Below, piece by piece: positions 8,394 through 16,705 of a DNA stretch of 37,962 bases. The position numbers and the translations under genes are program-made. This stretch comes from Flammeovirgaceae bacterium UBA5008 (GTDB lineage: Bacteria > Bacteroidota > Bacteroidia > Cytophagales > Cyclobacteriaceae), in the NCBI GenBank assembly GCA_002398365.1, contig DGYK01000017.1:1-37962 (forward strand), written 5' to 3'. Numbering within the stretch: position 1 is the stretch's first letter; each line of letters starts with the position of its first letter. Under the pieces are notes generated by a model. The model had not been told where the DNA came from. It searched no databases and worked only from the letters and a program-made list of their open reading frames with translations.

Positions 8394-9212
8394 ATGCAAT
8401 CAGAAGATGAACTCAAAGCAGAAAATGAACTGCTCAAACTAAAATTAGAATTAGAGCACGGCATGAAGGGCCATCATTCAGAAGGCTTGAGCCCGGCCAT
8501 GGAAAATCAATGGCTCAACCAGATCTACAATTTTGAGAAATTGTACAAAGAAACTCCACGGGTAAAGGTCTATGATTTTATTGGCCGTCCGGATTTTGTC
8601 CCGATACAATCATTGCCGGAAAACGAAATAGCTGCTGCGCTCGAAGCATTGGAAAATGGCATGCAGGCAAAAGGAGTTCAACTGGATTGTTTATGTGAAT
8701 ATCCTGCTGCTACGATTTATCAATTTATTACCGAAGAATTGTTTGAGCATGAAATGGACGGCATTCGTATGGAAGGAATGGTGACGCATTTCACGTACGA
8801 AGAATTTCATCCGAATCACGCGTATGACATCGACAGACTAATAAACAACTTTGTTACGAGCTTACTTACCAAAAAGTGGGATGAGAAGTTTGATGGAATG
8901 TCGCTGGCGAGTCAAATTACATTTAATGGCGCGCAACACGAACAAGCAGCTATGAATGCCATCATTCTCACTTTTCAAGAGGCACATCCTTCCATTTCAT
9001 TAGATCAACTGGCGGTTGAAGAAATAAATTTTGATCTGGAAAACGGAACCGGAACAGCCAAAGCCACGATTGCCTACACACTACGGCAACATCAACAAAA
9101 GACCGAATCCGTGTCAGGTAGTTGTGCTTTTCAATTGGAGATGGAATATGGTTATTGGTGTCTGACGAGTATTGAAATCCCGGGATTTGGCAAAGCCTCA
9201 CATGAAATCTGA
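8394..9212 (+). CDS. Unrecognised 272-aa cytoplasmic protein with N-terminal coiled coil
   Basis: The first ~25 residues (DELKAENELLKLKLELEHGM) form a short coiled coil of leucine heptads. The rest is a soluble alpha/beta domain with no signal peptide or membrane span. Recognisable blocks are RVKVYDFIGRPDFVPIQSLP (about 56-75) and a C-terminal part (about 150-265) of alternating helices and strands that could be NTF2/SnoaL-like, ending in EYGYWCLTSIEIPGF. I do not recognise a family. A GGAGG lies about 20 nt before the ATG, too far to be a normal ribosome site. Its plus-strand neighbour is the 82-aa gene; downstream lies a minus-strand remnant. Confidence 0.7.
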   Translation: MQSEDELKAENELLKLKLELEHGMKGHHSEGLSPAMENQWLNQIYNFEKLYKETPRVKVYDFIGRPDFVPIQSLPENEIAAALEALENGMQAKGVQLDCLCEYPAATIYQFITEELFEHEMDGIRMEGMVTHFTYEEFHPNHAYDIDRLINNFVTSLLTKKWDEKFDGMSLASQITFNGAQHEQAAMNAIILTFQEAHPSISLDQLAVEEINFDLENGTGTAKATIAYTLRQHQQKTESVSGSCAFQLEMEYGYWCLTSIEIPGFGKASHEI

Positions 9213-9252
9213 TTCAGAATAGCATTCTCTTCTTTAGGAATTCAAACCAGAA

Positions 9253-9501
9253 TTATCTCATAAACAACCTTTTCACCCTCCACCAAAGGCCGCGCGGGCT
9301 ATACCATCGGTGGGCAACTATTCCGCCTACCCTCACGCTGGATATAGCACCGGTTATATCAGGTTGTAAGGCAATCTTCACATCTTTTTTTTCAGAAGTA
9401 ACACTTACCTCTTTCTCTGTCGTAATTAAACCGATAAATGAAATGACCACCGTTTCTACTGCTTTTGGATGCAAGAGTATAAATGCAACGGCTGGCGCCC
9501 A
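9253..9501 (-). pseudogene. Remnant of a carboxypeptidase-regulatory-like domain protein
   Basis: The frame has a stop at 9502-9504 just before it and no ATG; the first usable start is a TTG at 9474. The sequence AVETVVISFIGLITTEKEVS followed by VKIALQPD matches the last strands of a CarboxypepD_reg-like domain, whose full form has a signal peptide and about 60 more residues before this point. The tail RWYSPRGLWWRVKRLF is a basic, Trp-rich end of the kind seen on small Bacteroidota proteins with this domain. The 5' half is missing and the fragment abuts the stop of the ELK-repeat gene by 11 nt. This is best explained as a deletion or rearrangement remnant, less likely as a functional small protein. 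Confidence 0.5.
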
Positions 9502-9515
9502 TCAATTAATTGTGT

Positions 9516-12248
9516 CTAATTTTTATAAAATCGAACTAAAGATTGTCCGTTCGAAGACAATTGAACTCCGAGAATATAAACCCCCGAAGCAAGGTCTGTT
9601 AGGTTCAACTTGTGTACAGTATTGCCGGTCGAAACTTGAATCAACGCTTGACCCAAAATATTGTAAACCGTTATTTTGTCAATGATTTCAGTTCCTGCAT
9701 CGACAACCATAAAATCATTTGCTGGATTGGGATGCAAAGTTAAATACGAACGATTAGCTTCTAATCCAGTAATAATTACATTACTAGGTTCAGATGGATC
9801 GCTTGTGCACATTGCTTCAGTAACAGTCAGAGTAAAAATACCTGTCTCGACAGCTTTATGCGTTTGCTCTGTCGCTCCTAAAATTATTCCACCATTGAAA
9901 TACCATTGATTTCCATTGGATGCACTAGAGGTCAGGATTGCGCCATCACCATTAAATTCAACTGAGACTATTGAAGGTTTTGGAGGGTTAACACAAAACG
10001 ATTGAATGACCGATTCTGCTGGGTAAAAGTTTGTATTGCCAGGCTGATTTGCCTTAATGGATGCGGTTCCGGTTGCTGACATCTCAACGCGGGCGCTGTT
10101 GATTTCAATATTAGAAGATAGCGAAACAAATTGAGTCTCAAGTCCAGAAGAAGCACTCGCTGATATAAGGAACCCCGGGTCTCCAATAGTTTTGCTAACT
10201 ATGGCTGGAAAAAAAATAATTTGTGATTTCTTGTCGATTACTAATTGCCTTTGAATGGAGGTAGCAGAAAGGTAGTTTTCGTTTCCTTCTTGCATCGCAG
10301 TTATTAGAACCTCTCCTGCGTTCAAGATTTTTACAATCTTATTATCAATTTCGATTATTGATGATCGCGAAATTTCAAAAGCCACTGGTAGTCCCGAACT
10401 TGCCTCAACATTAAGGCTAAAAGGTACGTCTCCATATGTTTTTGAGGAAATCTCCAGAAATGTGATAGTCTGCTGTCCCTTACTTATTGTCAATGTTTGG
10501 CTGACAGGGGAAGCAGGATAAAAATTACTATTCCCTAATTGATATGCGGTTATCTGAACCGTGCCCGCAGCTAATATTTTAGCTTGATTTCCTTGAATAG
10601 ACAGTTTATTGTTATCTGATGATACAAACGAAATCGGCAACCCTGATGAAGAAGTTGCACTCAATAAAAAGTCGCCTTCACCATAAGCTTTTGCAGAAAT
10701 CGCGGGGAAGAGAATCAATTGCGATCCTTTTAAGACAGATACTGTTTGTGCAACGGGCACAGCACTTTTTACATTAGTATTGCCTGGCTGAGTAGCCGTT
10801 ATTGTAACTGTTCCAATAGCATTAACCGTGGCTACGGTTCCATTTATTGAAATTACGGACGGGTCAGATGATTGATAGCTAACTGGAAGCCTTGTGCTAG
10901 CATAACCACTTAGAATGAACGACCCTACTCCTATAGAAACATCTTCTAACGAAAACAAAATTTGTTGATTAGTTTTACATTCAATTGGAATTGCTTTGTC
11001 GAGATCAGTGTCATGAACATAAGGCTCAACTCCATAGAAGTAGTCGTTTCCACTCAAATATAATTTAGATCCGAGCCTGCCAAATTTTGAGCCCGGAATT
11101 ATATCAACAGTTGTGTTTTCTGTTACCCTCACCGTACCACATTCTTCACCATTAGTTTTCCACAACGACCAGTTATTCCCATCATAGGCATTAAAATAAA
11201 CAGCACCATTATATTGGTAAAATGAATTGGGTTGTGAATTGCCAGCCCCAGGGTAAATTTCTTTTAATAGCTTAGTACCAGATGAAGTACCATCAGATAA
11301 CCATAGCTCTTGGCCTGAGCCGTTATTACCGCGAAATAAGATTTTTCCGTTAAAATCAATCATTAATCCAGAGTAACGCAAGTCATAAGAATAAGTGGTA
11401 TTGGTTGGGGTTAAATCTTTGACTAATTCAATTGTTCCTGATTCATTTGCTCGCCATAATTCTACACCAGTTGCATCATCCCCGGCAAGAAAGTACAACC
11501 AATTATTCACCTTGGCATAAAGACCTTGTTGAAGCCCTACACTTTTAAATGTTCTTAGTTTTACAGTTCCTTCAAATGTCCCATCAGTCTGCCATAAATC
11601 AGAATTTGAATTATTTGTTACCAGAAAAAAGACCTTGGAGCCTAGAGCAACCAACTCCCTTCTCCAATCTGTGAGAGGAATGGTTTTTACAGAAATAGTG
11701 TTTTGCTGAGTACCGTCTGTTTTCCAGATACCTTGAGGTGTAGTGAAAAAAATTTGATTGTTACAGAATGTTACGTTTTCAACATTATCAAATATAGCTG
11801 ATGGCGCTGTGGTCACTCCATCGGTACGATATAAATTAGATGTACTATTTGCCGATCCGATAAAATAAAGGTAGTCTGAATCATTAGTAAAAAGTTTTGT
11901 TACTATGGGGTTACCGCTTCCCGAACCTAGTAAAGAATTGGTGCCTGTAGTAGTTCCGTCAGTCACCCAGAGATTCCCTGATGTAGGACTTGAGGCAGTG
12001 AAGTATATCTTATTTTTCCATTTTACGAATTTTGAAGGAAAGGAGTGTGTAAAGCCTGGAGATATGTCTTTCAATAGGAAAGTCCCATTGGGCGTACCGT
12101 CTGTTCTGTATAATTCCACCCCGACAATCTGATCGGCAGCAGAGAAAATCAAGTTTCCATTTAACTCAATGAAGTCTCTGGCCATAGAAGAATACTCTGC
12201 CAATCTAAAACCATATGTTGATCTCCTGGATCTCCAATAGTGTACCAC
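9516..12248 (-). CDS. T9SS cargo with ELK and Ig-like repeats, C-terminal fragment (frameshifted)
   Basis: This is the 3' part of one long gene whose 5' part is 12161-13618. The first ~30 residues of this frame are out-of-frame; true homology starts near EYSSMARDFIELNG. About 400 residues of ELK-type propeller repeats follow (VELYRTDGTPNGTFLLKDIS, ELWLSDGTSSGT). Next come four similar Ig-like/MBG-type repeats of about 80 residues, each with a GLP(V/I) strand and ITA..PGN.N ending. An SNGNQWYFNGG Ig-like segment precedes a T9SS type A sorting domain (LTLHPNPANDF ... VRFYKN). Expected fate: export by Sec, then T9SS to the surface or medium. Inserting one A at 12202-12203 (plus strand) joins both parts into a 1367-aa protein. 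Confidence 0.8.
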   Translation of the reverse strand: MVHYWRSRRSTYGFRLAEYSSMARDFIELNGNLIFSAADQIVGVELYRTDGTPNGTFLLKDISPGFTHSFPSKFVKWKNKIYFTASSPTSGNLWVTDGTTTGTNSLLGSGSGNPIVTKLFTNDSDYLYFIGSANSTSNLYRTDGVTTAPSAIFDNVENVTFCNNQIFFTTPQGIWKTDGTQQNTISVKTIPLTDWRRELVALGSKVFFLVTNNSNSDLWQTDGTFEGTVKLRTFKSVGLQQGLYAKVNNWLYFLAGDDATGVELWRANESGTIELVKDLTPTNTTYSYDLRYSGLMIDFNGKILFRGNNGSGQELWLSDGTSSGTKLLKEIYPGAGNSQPNSFYQYNGAVYFNAYDGNNWSLWKTNGEECGTVRVTENTTVDIIPGSKFGRLGSKLYLSGNDYFYGVEPYVHDTDLDKAIPIECKTNQQILFSLEDVSIGVGSFILSGYASTRLPVSYQSSDPSVISINGTVATVNAIGTVTITATQPGNTNVKSAVPVAQTVSVLKGSQLILFPAISAKAYGEGDFLLSATSSSGLPISFVSSDNNKLSIQGNQAKILAAGTVQITAYQLGNSNFYPASPVSQTLTISKGQQTITFLEISSKTYGDVPFSLNVEASSGLPVAFEISRSSIIEIDNKIVKILNAGEVLITAMQEGNENYLSATSIQRQLVIDKKSQIIFFPAIVSKTIGDPGFLISASASSGLETQFVSLSSNIEINSARVEMSATGTASIKANQPGNTNFYPAESVIQSFCVNPPKPSIVSVEFNGDGAILTSSASNGNQWYFNGGIILGATEQTHKAVETGIFTLTVTEAMCTSDPSEPSNVIITGLEANRSYLTLHPNPANDFMVVDAGTEIIDKITVYNILGQALIQVSTGNTVHKLNLTDLASGVYILGVQLSSNGQSLVRFYKN

Positions 12249-13618
12249 AATTCGGAACCAGACGTGCCGTTTGCCATGTTAAAGTAAATTCTATTGTCAT
12301 TCTTGGTCAAGTAAGTTTGATTTAGAACAGTTCCTATTGTCGAATTATCACGCAGTGTTGTGATTTTCTCTAAACCAACTGCGGTGCCATCCGTTCGCCA
12401 TATTTGGTAGCGATTACTTACGTCTGGAAGGTTAGACTCTGGGGCAGTAAAATATAAATAGCCATTGTGCTTTAAAGGTCCATTGATCCCAAAAGAGCTC
12501 CACCTAACATATTGGCCACTTGATAGTCGGTTGAGAAAAGTTGTTCCTTCAGGTGTACCGTCACTTCGCCATAACTCGCATTGAAAGCTTGTAAGACTAG
12601 TAGATTTTATGGTAACAAAATATGCTGCTCCATTCAACTCCACAATTCTTTCGTAGATGGTCATTTTCTTCACCAATGTGGTACCTGCACTCGTTCCATT
12701 CGTCTTCCAAATGCCTTCGAAAATTGAGTAGATGAAAACATCACTCCCTATTTGAATATATTGGGACGGGGATGATGAGTTTGGGCCAGGAACCACATCG
12801 GCCACCATAACTGTTCCGGCTTCAGTGCCATCCGTTCTCCAAACCTCTGCACCATTGGCTACAGAATACCCTGTAAAATAAATCAAGCCATTGCAATTTG
12901 AAAGACTACCCAAACAACCAGAACCAGATCCTGGAGAAATATCCTTCACTATAGAAGTACCACTAACTGTTCCATCTGTTCTCCATAATTCGCCCCCATT
13001 AGCTTCTGTATAAAGTGTCAAGTAACTTACGTTCTGAAGAGTTATTAAGTCTAGTGGCTCACTTTCTAAGTTGTTATTCCCAACTGCTAACTCTTTAATA
13101 ACATAAGTTCCATCAATTGTTCCATCGGTAACCCATAAGTGTTTATATCTATTGAAGTTCGGTGGGTATACTGAAAAGTATAACTTGTCACCACCAGATG
13201 TTAAATTCCCTATAAAAGAACTGGTATTATTAACATTTTCAATAGCGAGAACCATGAAAGTACCTGGTTCTGTCCCATCGGTTCTCCAAAGTTTAAAATC
13301 ACCCACACCATCAGTAGCAAGAAAATAAACCAAATTACCAGCCACTGTTAAATTTCTTGGATTGGAGGACTCATGACCAGGAAATATATCTTTTACAATT
13401 CTCGTTCCAGTAGGCGTTCCATCACTGATGTAAAGCTCACGACCATATTTTGAGTTTCCAACGAAGTATAACCGATTATTTAGGCTTACAATATTCTTAG
13501 GGTCAATACCAGTTGAGGTAGGTTCTGATATAGGTGAAATATCCTTCAACAATGAAATTTGGCCTGCTGCTATAGTGCTTAAGGAAGAAAAAATAAAAAT
13601 CAATAGTCTGGAGTGCAT
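12161..13618 (-). CDS. T9SS cargo with ELK repeats, N-terminal fragment (frameshifted)
   Basis: The protein opens with a signal peptide (MHSRLLIFIFSSLSTIAAGQ). It continues with many ELK-type repeats of about 50 residues, each carrying a version of ELWRTDGT, two residues, GT and then VKDI..G. Examples are ELYISDGTPTGTRIVKDI and EVWRTDGTEAGTVMVADV. The repeats are typical of Bacteroidota surface propellers. The frame ends prematurely after GDPGDQHMVLDW in a nonsense tail (QSILLWPETSLS). The neighbouring frame continues the repeat, so a single base has been lost near 12202. If real, the product would be a secreted propeller without its sorting signal and would probably stay in the periplasm. 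If it is a sequencing error, this is one gene with 9516-12248. Confidence 0.8.
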   Translation of the reverse strand: MHSRLLIFIFSSLSTIAAGQISLLKDISPISEPTSTGIDPKNIVSLNNRLYFVGNSKYGRELYISDGTPTGTRIVKDIFPGHESSNPRNLTVAGNLVYFLATDGVGDFKLWRTDGTEPGTFMVLAIENVNNTSSFIGNLTSGGDKLYFSVYPPNFNRYKHLWVTDGTIDGTYVIKELAVGNNNLESEPLDLITLQNVSYLTLYTEANGGELWRTDGTVSGTSIVKDISPGSGSGCLGSLSNCNGLIYFTGYSVANGAEVWRTDGTEAGTVMVADVVPGPNSSSPSQYIQIGSDVFIYSIFEGIWKTNGTSAGTTLVKKMTIYERIVELNGAAYFVTIKSTSLTSFQCELWRSDGTPEGTTFLNRLSSGQYVRWSSFGINGPLKHNGYLYFTAPESNLPDVSNRYQIWRTDGTAVGLEKITTLRDNSTIGTVLNQTYLTKNDNRIYFNMANGTSGSELWYTIGDPGDQHMVLDWQSILLWPETSLS

Positions 13619-13638
13619 AAGTGGACTTTTATGATATA

Positions 13639-13646
13639 CAAAAGTA
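13639..13646 (-). promoter_or_regulatory. Possible TAnnTTTG box for the ELK-repeat gene
   Basis: On the minus strand this reads TACTTTTG, matching the Bacteroidota -7 consensus TAnnTTTG, and it ends about 20 nt before the start codon at 13618. No good TTTG -33 element is seen 19-21 nt further upstream, so the support is weak. Confidence 0.35.
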
Positions 13647-13714
13647 CTAAAGTATCCCTAAGGCGTTGCTAAAATTCTAAAATTGAAACATAAAGATCTT
13701 ACTCAATGCAGACA

Positions 13715-13733
13715 GAACCAAACTCATTGGTTC
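13715..13733. repeat. Small hairpin in the ELK-hydrolase intergenic region
   Basis: GAACCAA and TTGGTTC form a perfect 7-bp stem around the loop ACTCA, in the 288-bp gap between the divergent ELK-repeat and serine hydrolase genes. No T-tract follows on either side, so it is not a convincing terminator. It could be a regulator site or chance. Confidence 0.3.
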
Positions 13734-13906
13734 GTTCCTTTAACCACACAGGTTGGTGTTTCGTGAGTTAGTTTACCCTAAGATACCGGATAGCAACATT
13801 TTCCATAAAAAGAGAATACTTTTTTTTAAATCCACCCATCACCAACTAGCTATTCATTTTAAAAAACTAAAAACGCAATTTCTTATATTTAACATACTAT
13901 ATAGCC

Positions 13907-15472
13907 ATGAAAAAACTCATCATACTCCTTCTCTGTATTTCACTTGTCAGTAATCTCACTTACGCACAAGCGCTCACCAGCAAGCAAATTGATTCCCTCG
14001 TCAATAAAACCATGGAAGTGATGCCGTTGGCAGGAATAGCCGTGGCGGTGGTGAAAGATGGAAAGGTGATCCATGCCAAAGGGTATGGAGTTACTTCCAT
14101 AAAGACAAAAGAAAAAGTAGATGAGAACACGCTCTTTGCCATCGCCTCCAACAGCAAATCTTTTACTACGGCAGCTCTCGCCATTTTAGTAGATGAGGGC
14201 AAACTCTCGTGGCAGGATAAAGTAGTAGACTACATACCTGAGTTTAAAATGTATGATCCTTACGTCACCGCCAACTTCAATATTCAAGATTTGCTAACGC
14301 ACCGCAGTGGCATGGGGCTAGGTGCGGGGGATCTTATGTTCTTCCCTGATGGCAGCAACTTCACCATCAAGGATGTCCTCAAAAGCTTTCAATACCAAAA
14401 ACCTGTATCTGCCTTTCGTACCAAATTCGATTATGACAACCTGCTCTACATGGTAGCAGGCGAAGTTGTTGCACGTGTAAGTGGTATGAGCTGGGCTGAT
14501 TTTGTAGAAAAGAAAATCATGAAGCCGCTAGGTATGAATCGCTCGGCCGGTGGATATCAACTACTGAAAGACAAAAAAAACGTGTCCATGCCACATGCTG
14601 CAGAGAAAGGCGTGCTGCGTCAATTGCAGCCCTATCAGGATGGCGATGGCACACTTGGTGCTGCTGGTGGAATTTATTCGAGTGTAAATGATCTAAGCAA
14701 GTGGCTGCTCATGCATTTGAATGATGCCAAGTATGGCGATGGACTACAGTCGCAATTGATCACCACAGCTAATCACCGCGAAATGTTTAAGCCACACACA
14801 ATTATCGGGTTCAACATCAAACCCGATCCGCGCAACAAGCGACACCTCAATGCCTATGGTCTGGGCTGGGGCATTGAAGATCAGCGTGGAAATATTTTAA
14901 TCAGTCATACTGGTGGCTTACCGGGCATGCTTTCGCGCACAGCTTTCATACCCGAATTGAACGTGGGCGTAGTAGTGCTCACTAACACCGATCCGGGTGG
15001 TTATAGTTTTCAAACCATCTCCGCTTCTATACTCGATGCGTATCTGGGCAAACCAAAAACAGATTTGATTAGTCGTACGCTAAAAAATATTCAGGAAAAT
15101 GAAAGCATGGGTGATTCGGTTACCACAGCCGTTTGGAATACGGTGAAAAATGCCAAAGCAGATCATCTCAAATTTGAAAATTTTATCGGCACCTACCGCG
15201 ACCCTTGGTTTGGCGAAGTAAAGATTGCAATGAAAGAAGGAAAGTTGTGGTTTACTTCTGCCCGCTCGCCAAAACTCAACGGGCAAATGTTTTATTACAA
15301 GGCAAATACATTTGCTGTAAAGTGGGAGTACAATGAAATGCCGTGCGATGCCTTCGCCATTTTTCAAGTAGATGAAGAAGGTCACCCAACAGGTATACGC
15401 ATGAAAGGAATTTCGCCTAATATCGATTTCAGTTTTGACTTTCAGGATCTCGATTTGCAAAAAGTGAAATAG
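13907..15472 (+). CDS. Exported beta-lactamase-fold serine hydrolase
   Basis: The 521-aa protein has a signal peptide (about 1-21, ending LTYAQA) and a class C beta-lactamase/esterase-type domain (about 25-375). The three expected motifs are visible: S81-N-S-K84 with the nucleophile Ser81, Y176-D-N178, and H334-T-G336 in place of KTG. The last ~110 residues (GTYRDPWFGEVKIAMKEGKL onward) look like the DUF3471-type C-terminal domain common on these hydrolases. Likely periplasmic; substrate may be a D-amino-acid peptide or ester, but this cannot be read from sequence, and antibiotic resistance should not be assumed. Transcribed divergently from the ELK-repeat gene. Confidence 0.88.
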   Translation: MKKLIILLLCISLVSNLTYAQALTSKQIDSLVNKTMEVMPLAGIAVAVVKDGKVIHAKGYGVTSIKTKEKVDENTLFAIASNSKSFTTAALAILVDEGKLSWQDKVVDYIPEFKMYDPYVTANFNIQDLLTHRSGMGLGAGDLMFFPDGSNFTIKDVLKSFQYQKPVSAFRTKFDYDNLLYMVAGEVVARVSGMSWADFVEKKIMKPLGMNRSAGGYQLLKDKKNVSMPHAAEKGVLRQLQPYQDGDGTLGAAGGIYSSVNDLSKWLLMHLNDAKYGDGLQSQLITTANHREMFKPHTIIGFNIKPDPRNKRHLNAYGLGWGIEDQRGNILISHTGGLPGMLSRTAFIPELNVGVVVLTNTDPGGYSFQTISASILDAYLGKPKTDLISRTLKNIQENESMGDSVTTAVWNTVKNAKADHLKFENFIGTYRDPWFGEVKIAMKEGKLWFTSARSPKLNGQMFYYKANTFAVKWEYNEMPCDAFAIFQVDEEGHPTGIRMKGISPNIDFSFDFQDLDLQKVK

Positions 15473-15510
15473 TTAAATTAAATTACGAATTACCATTTAA
15501 CTCAAATACC

Positions 15511-15759
15511 ATGGATCCAGAAGAACTAGAAGATCACTTAGATCCGCTTTACGAAGCCGCCATGCAAGAGCAGCAGGATATTAAAGATTGTATCGAACAC
15601 CTCACCCGCAGCGCCAAAGATTTTATCGCGCAGCGTTATGCCGAAGAGATTCATAACCTGAGTGCCGAAGGCTATCGAAAATTAGACGATGTAATTTACC
15701 GGCATGCCGATGCGCTGTCTATCGAAATTTCAGAAGTTATTTATAACTGTGAGGAGTAA
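15511..15759 (+). CDS. Small helical protein, copy 2 of a paralogous pair
   Basis: The 82-aa product is about 82% identical by eye to the protein at 8044-8292, with the same start, length and conserved core (LYEAAMQEQ, DIKDCIEHLTRSAKDFIAQR, NLSAEGYRKLDDVIYRH). DNA identity is also high in the core with mostly third-position differences, which indicates purifying selection on the protein. It starts 38 nt after the serine hydrolase stop and may be read through from it. The flanking DNA is not shared with copy 1, so only the gene appears to have been duplicated. Function unknown. Confidence 0.75.
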   Translation: MDPEELEDHLDPLYEAAMQEQQDIKDCIEHLTRSAKDFIAQRYAEEIHNLSAEGYRKLDDVIYRHADALSIEISEVIYNCEE

Positions 15760-15774
15760 TTGATAATCTACCCA

Positions 15775-16374
15775 TTAAAAATCTGAATACGCAGTTGGTC
15801 GAAGGAATAAAATAGTATTCTTAGAAACATTGTTTTGATATTCCGGCATGGATTTGAGTTTTTTCCATTGCGGATCATCACCAAATTTTTTCCAATGTTC
15901 ATCGCGGGCAGTTTGATTGGCGAAAGTAGTAAGATACATCAGGTTGGGCTGATGGCCGCCAATGAGTACTTCACCATAAAAAACAGCATTAAATTCTAAT
16001 CGTTTAAAAAGTCCAATTTCATCACCATCATTAAACATCTGTACTTTATTTTGATAAATTTTTTCCGTATAACTTTCATAGCTGCGCAACTCATATACTC
16101 GTTCGGCACGTTCATTGGTGAGAGCAGGTTTGGACATTTTGGGTGCGCCCGAGAACGCCCGTAACAAAACAGATTCAATTCGTAGATAGGGTGGATTGCT
16201 ATATGGTGCATCCAAATAAGACTTGCCCACCTGATTAAATGTCGCATCCTTATTGAGAATGTCGGGTAAATCATAAAATTGTTGGAGCGATCGGTAGGTA
16301 ATCAACAACAATCCTTTTTCTATATAAAGAATCTGTTTCGAGAGGTTTAAATACGCCCACCGATTGAATACCAT
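15775..16374 (-). CDS. NIPSNAP-family protein, C-terminal fragment (frameshifted)
   Basis: From GLLLITYRSLQQFYDLPDIL onward this frame continues the NIPSNAP domain begun in 16271-16564, and it includes a second NIPSNAP-like repeat (ERVYELRSYESYTEKIYQNK ... FGEVLIGGHQPNLMYLTTFA as YGEVLIGG). It ends in KKLKSMPEYQNNVSKNTILF. Its first ~20 residues are out-of-frame. NIPSNAP proteins are ferredoxin-fold proteins whose bacterial roles are mostly undefined. Removing one base from the T5 run at 16315-16319 fuses the two parts into a 262-aa protein with a signal peptide. Confidence 0.75.
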   Translation of the reverse strand: MVFNRWAYLNLSKQILYIEKGLLLITYRSLQQFYDLPDILNKDATFNQVGKSYLDAPYSNPPYLRIESVLLRAFSGAPKMSKPALTNERAERVYELRSYESYTEKIYQNKVQMFNDGDEIGLFKRLEFNAVFYGEVLIGGHQPNLMYLTTFANQTARDEHWKKFGDDPQWKKLKSMPEYQNNVSKNTILFLRPTAYSDF

Positions 16375-16564
16375 GGCGATGAAGTGCAGGCAAAAAAGCT
16401 TCCTTCAAAAAAGTATCTACCTGTTCTTCCTGTTGGCTGGTTAAGAGTCGATATGTTTTAATTTCATAGATTTCCCGATCATTCTTTTTTTGTGAATAGG
16501 CAGATATAACGATAAAATACAAAACCAGAAAGCTGATTCCTTTTTGAACAAACGTTAATGGCAT
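16271..16564 (-). CDS. NIPSNAP-family protein, N-terminal fragment (frameshifted)
   Basis: A hydrophobic signal peptide (about 1-24, ending VISAYSQ) is followed by the start of a NIPSNAP domain: REIYEIKTYRLLTSQQEEQV and HRHGIQSVGVFKPLETDSLY. After YRK the frame runs into RIVVDYLPIAPTIL and stops, while the +1 frame continues the family sequence as GLLLITYRS. The extra base is in an A5 run on the coding strand, a common error site. If real, the product would be a truncated exported half-domain and the gene would be dead. Confidence 0.75.
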   Translation of the reverse strand: MPLTFVQKGISFLVLYFIVISAYSQKKNDREIYEIKTYRLLTSQQEEQVDTFLKEAFLPALHRHGIQSVGVFKPLETDSLYRKRIVVDYLPIAPTIL

Positions 16565-16705
16565 AGAAGTAAATTTCAGGAAGGTACTGAAAAAAAATGG
16601 TGGAACTATTCTTCACTACATGAGCGGTCAAGCCATCATTTCAACAATGACTTGAGTGCGAAAGTTGATTGTTTAAAGTAAATGCCCAGTTCTTTAAGTG
16701 TTAAT

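Noticed and set aside
13725..13745. tRNA T-arm-like word (GGTTCGTTCC)
   Set aside because: No flanking stem, acceptor arm or anticodon arm can be formed around it.
13753..13953. 66-aa open frame upstream of the serine hydrolase
   Set aside because: A+T-rich intergenic sequence overlapping the hydrolase signal peptide in another frame, with no protein-like features.
16310..16325. Programmed frameshifting in the NIPSNAP gene
   Set aside because: The join needs a +1 shift at an A5 run with no stimulating structure or family precedent. A simple indel or sequencing error is likelier.
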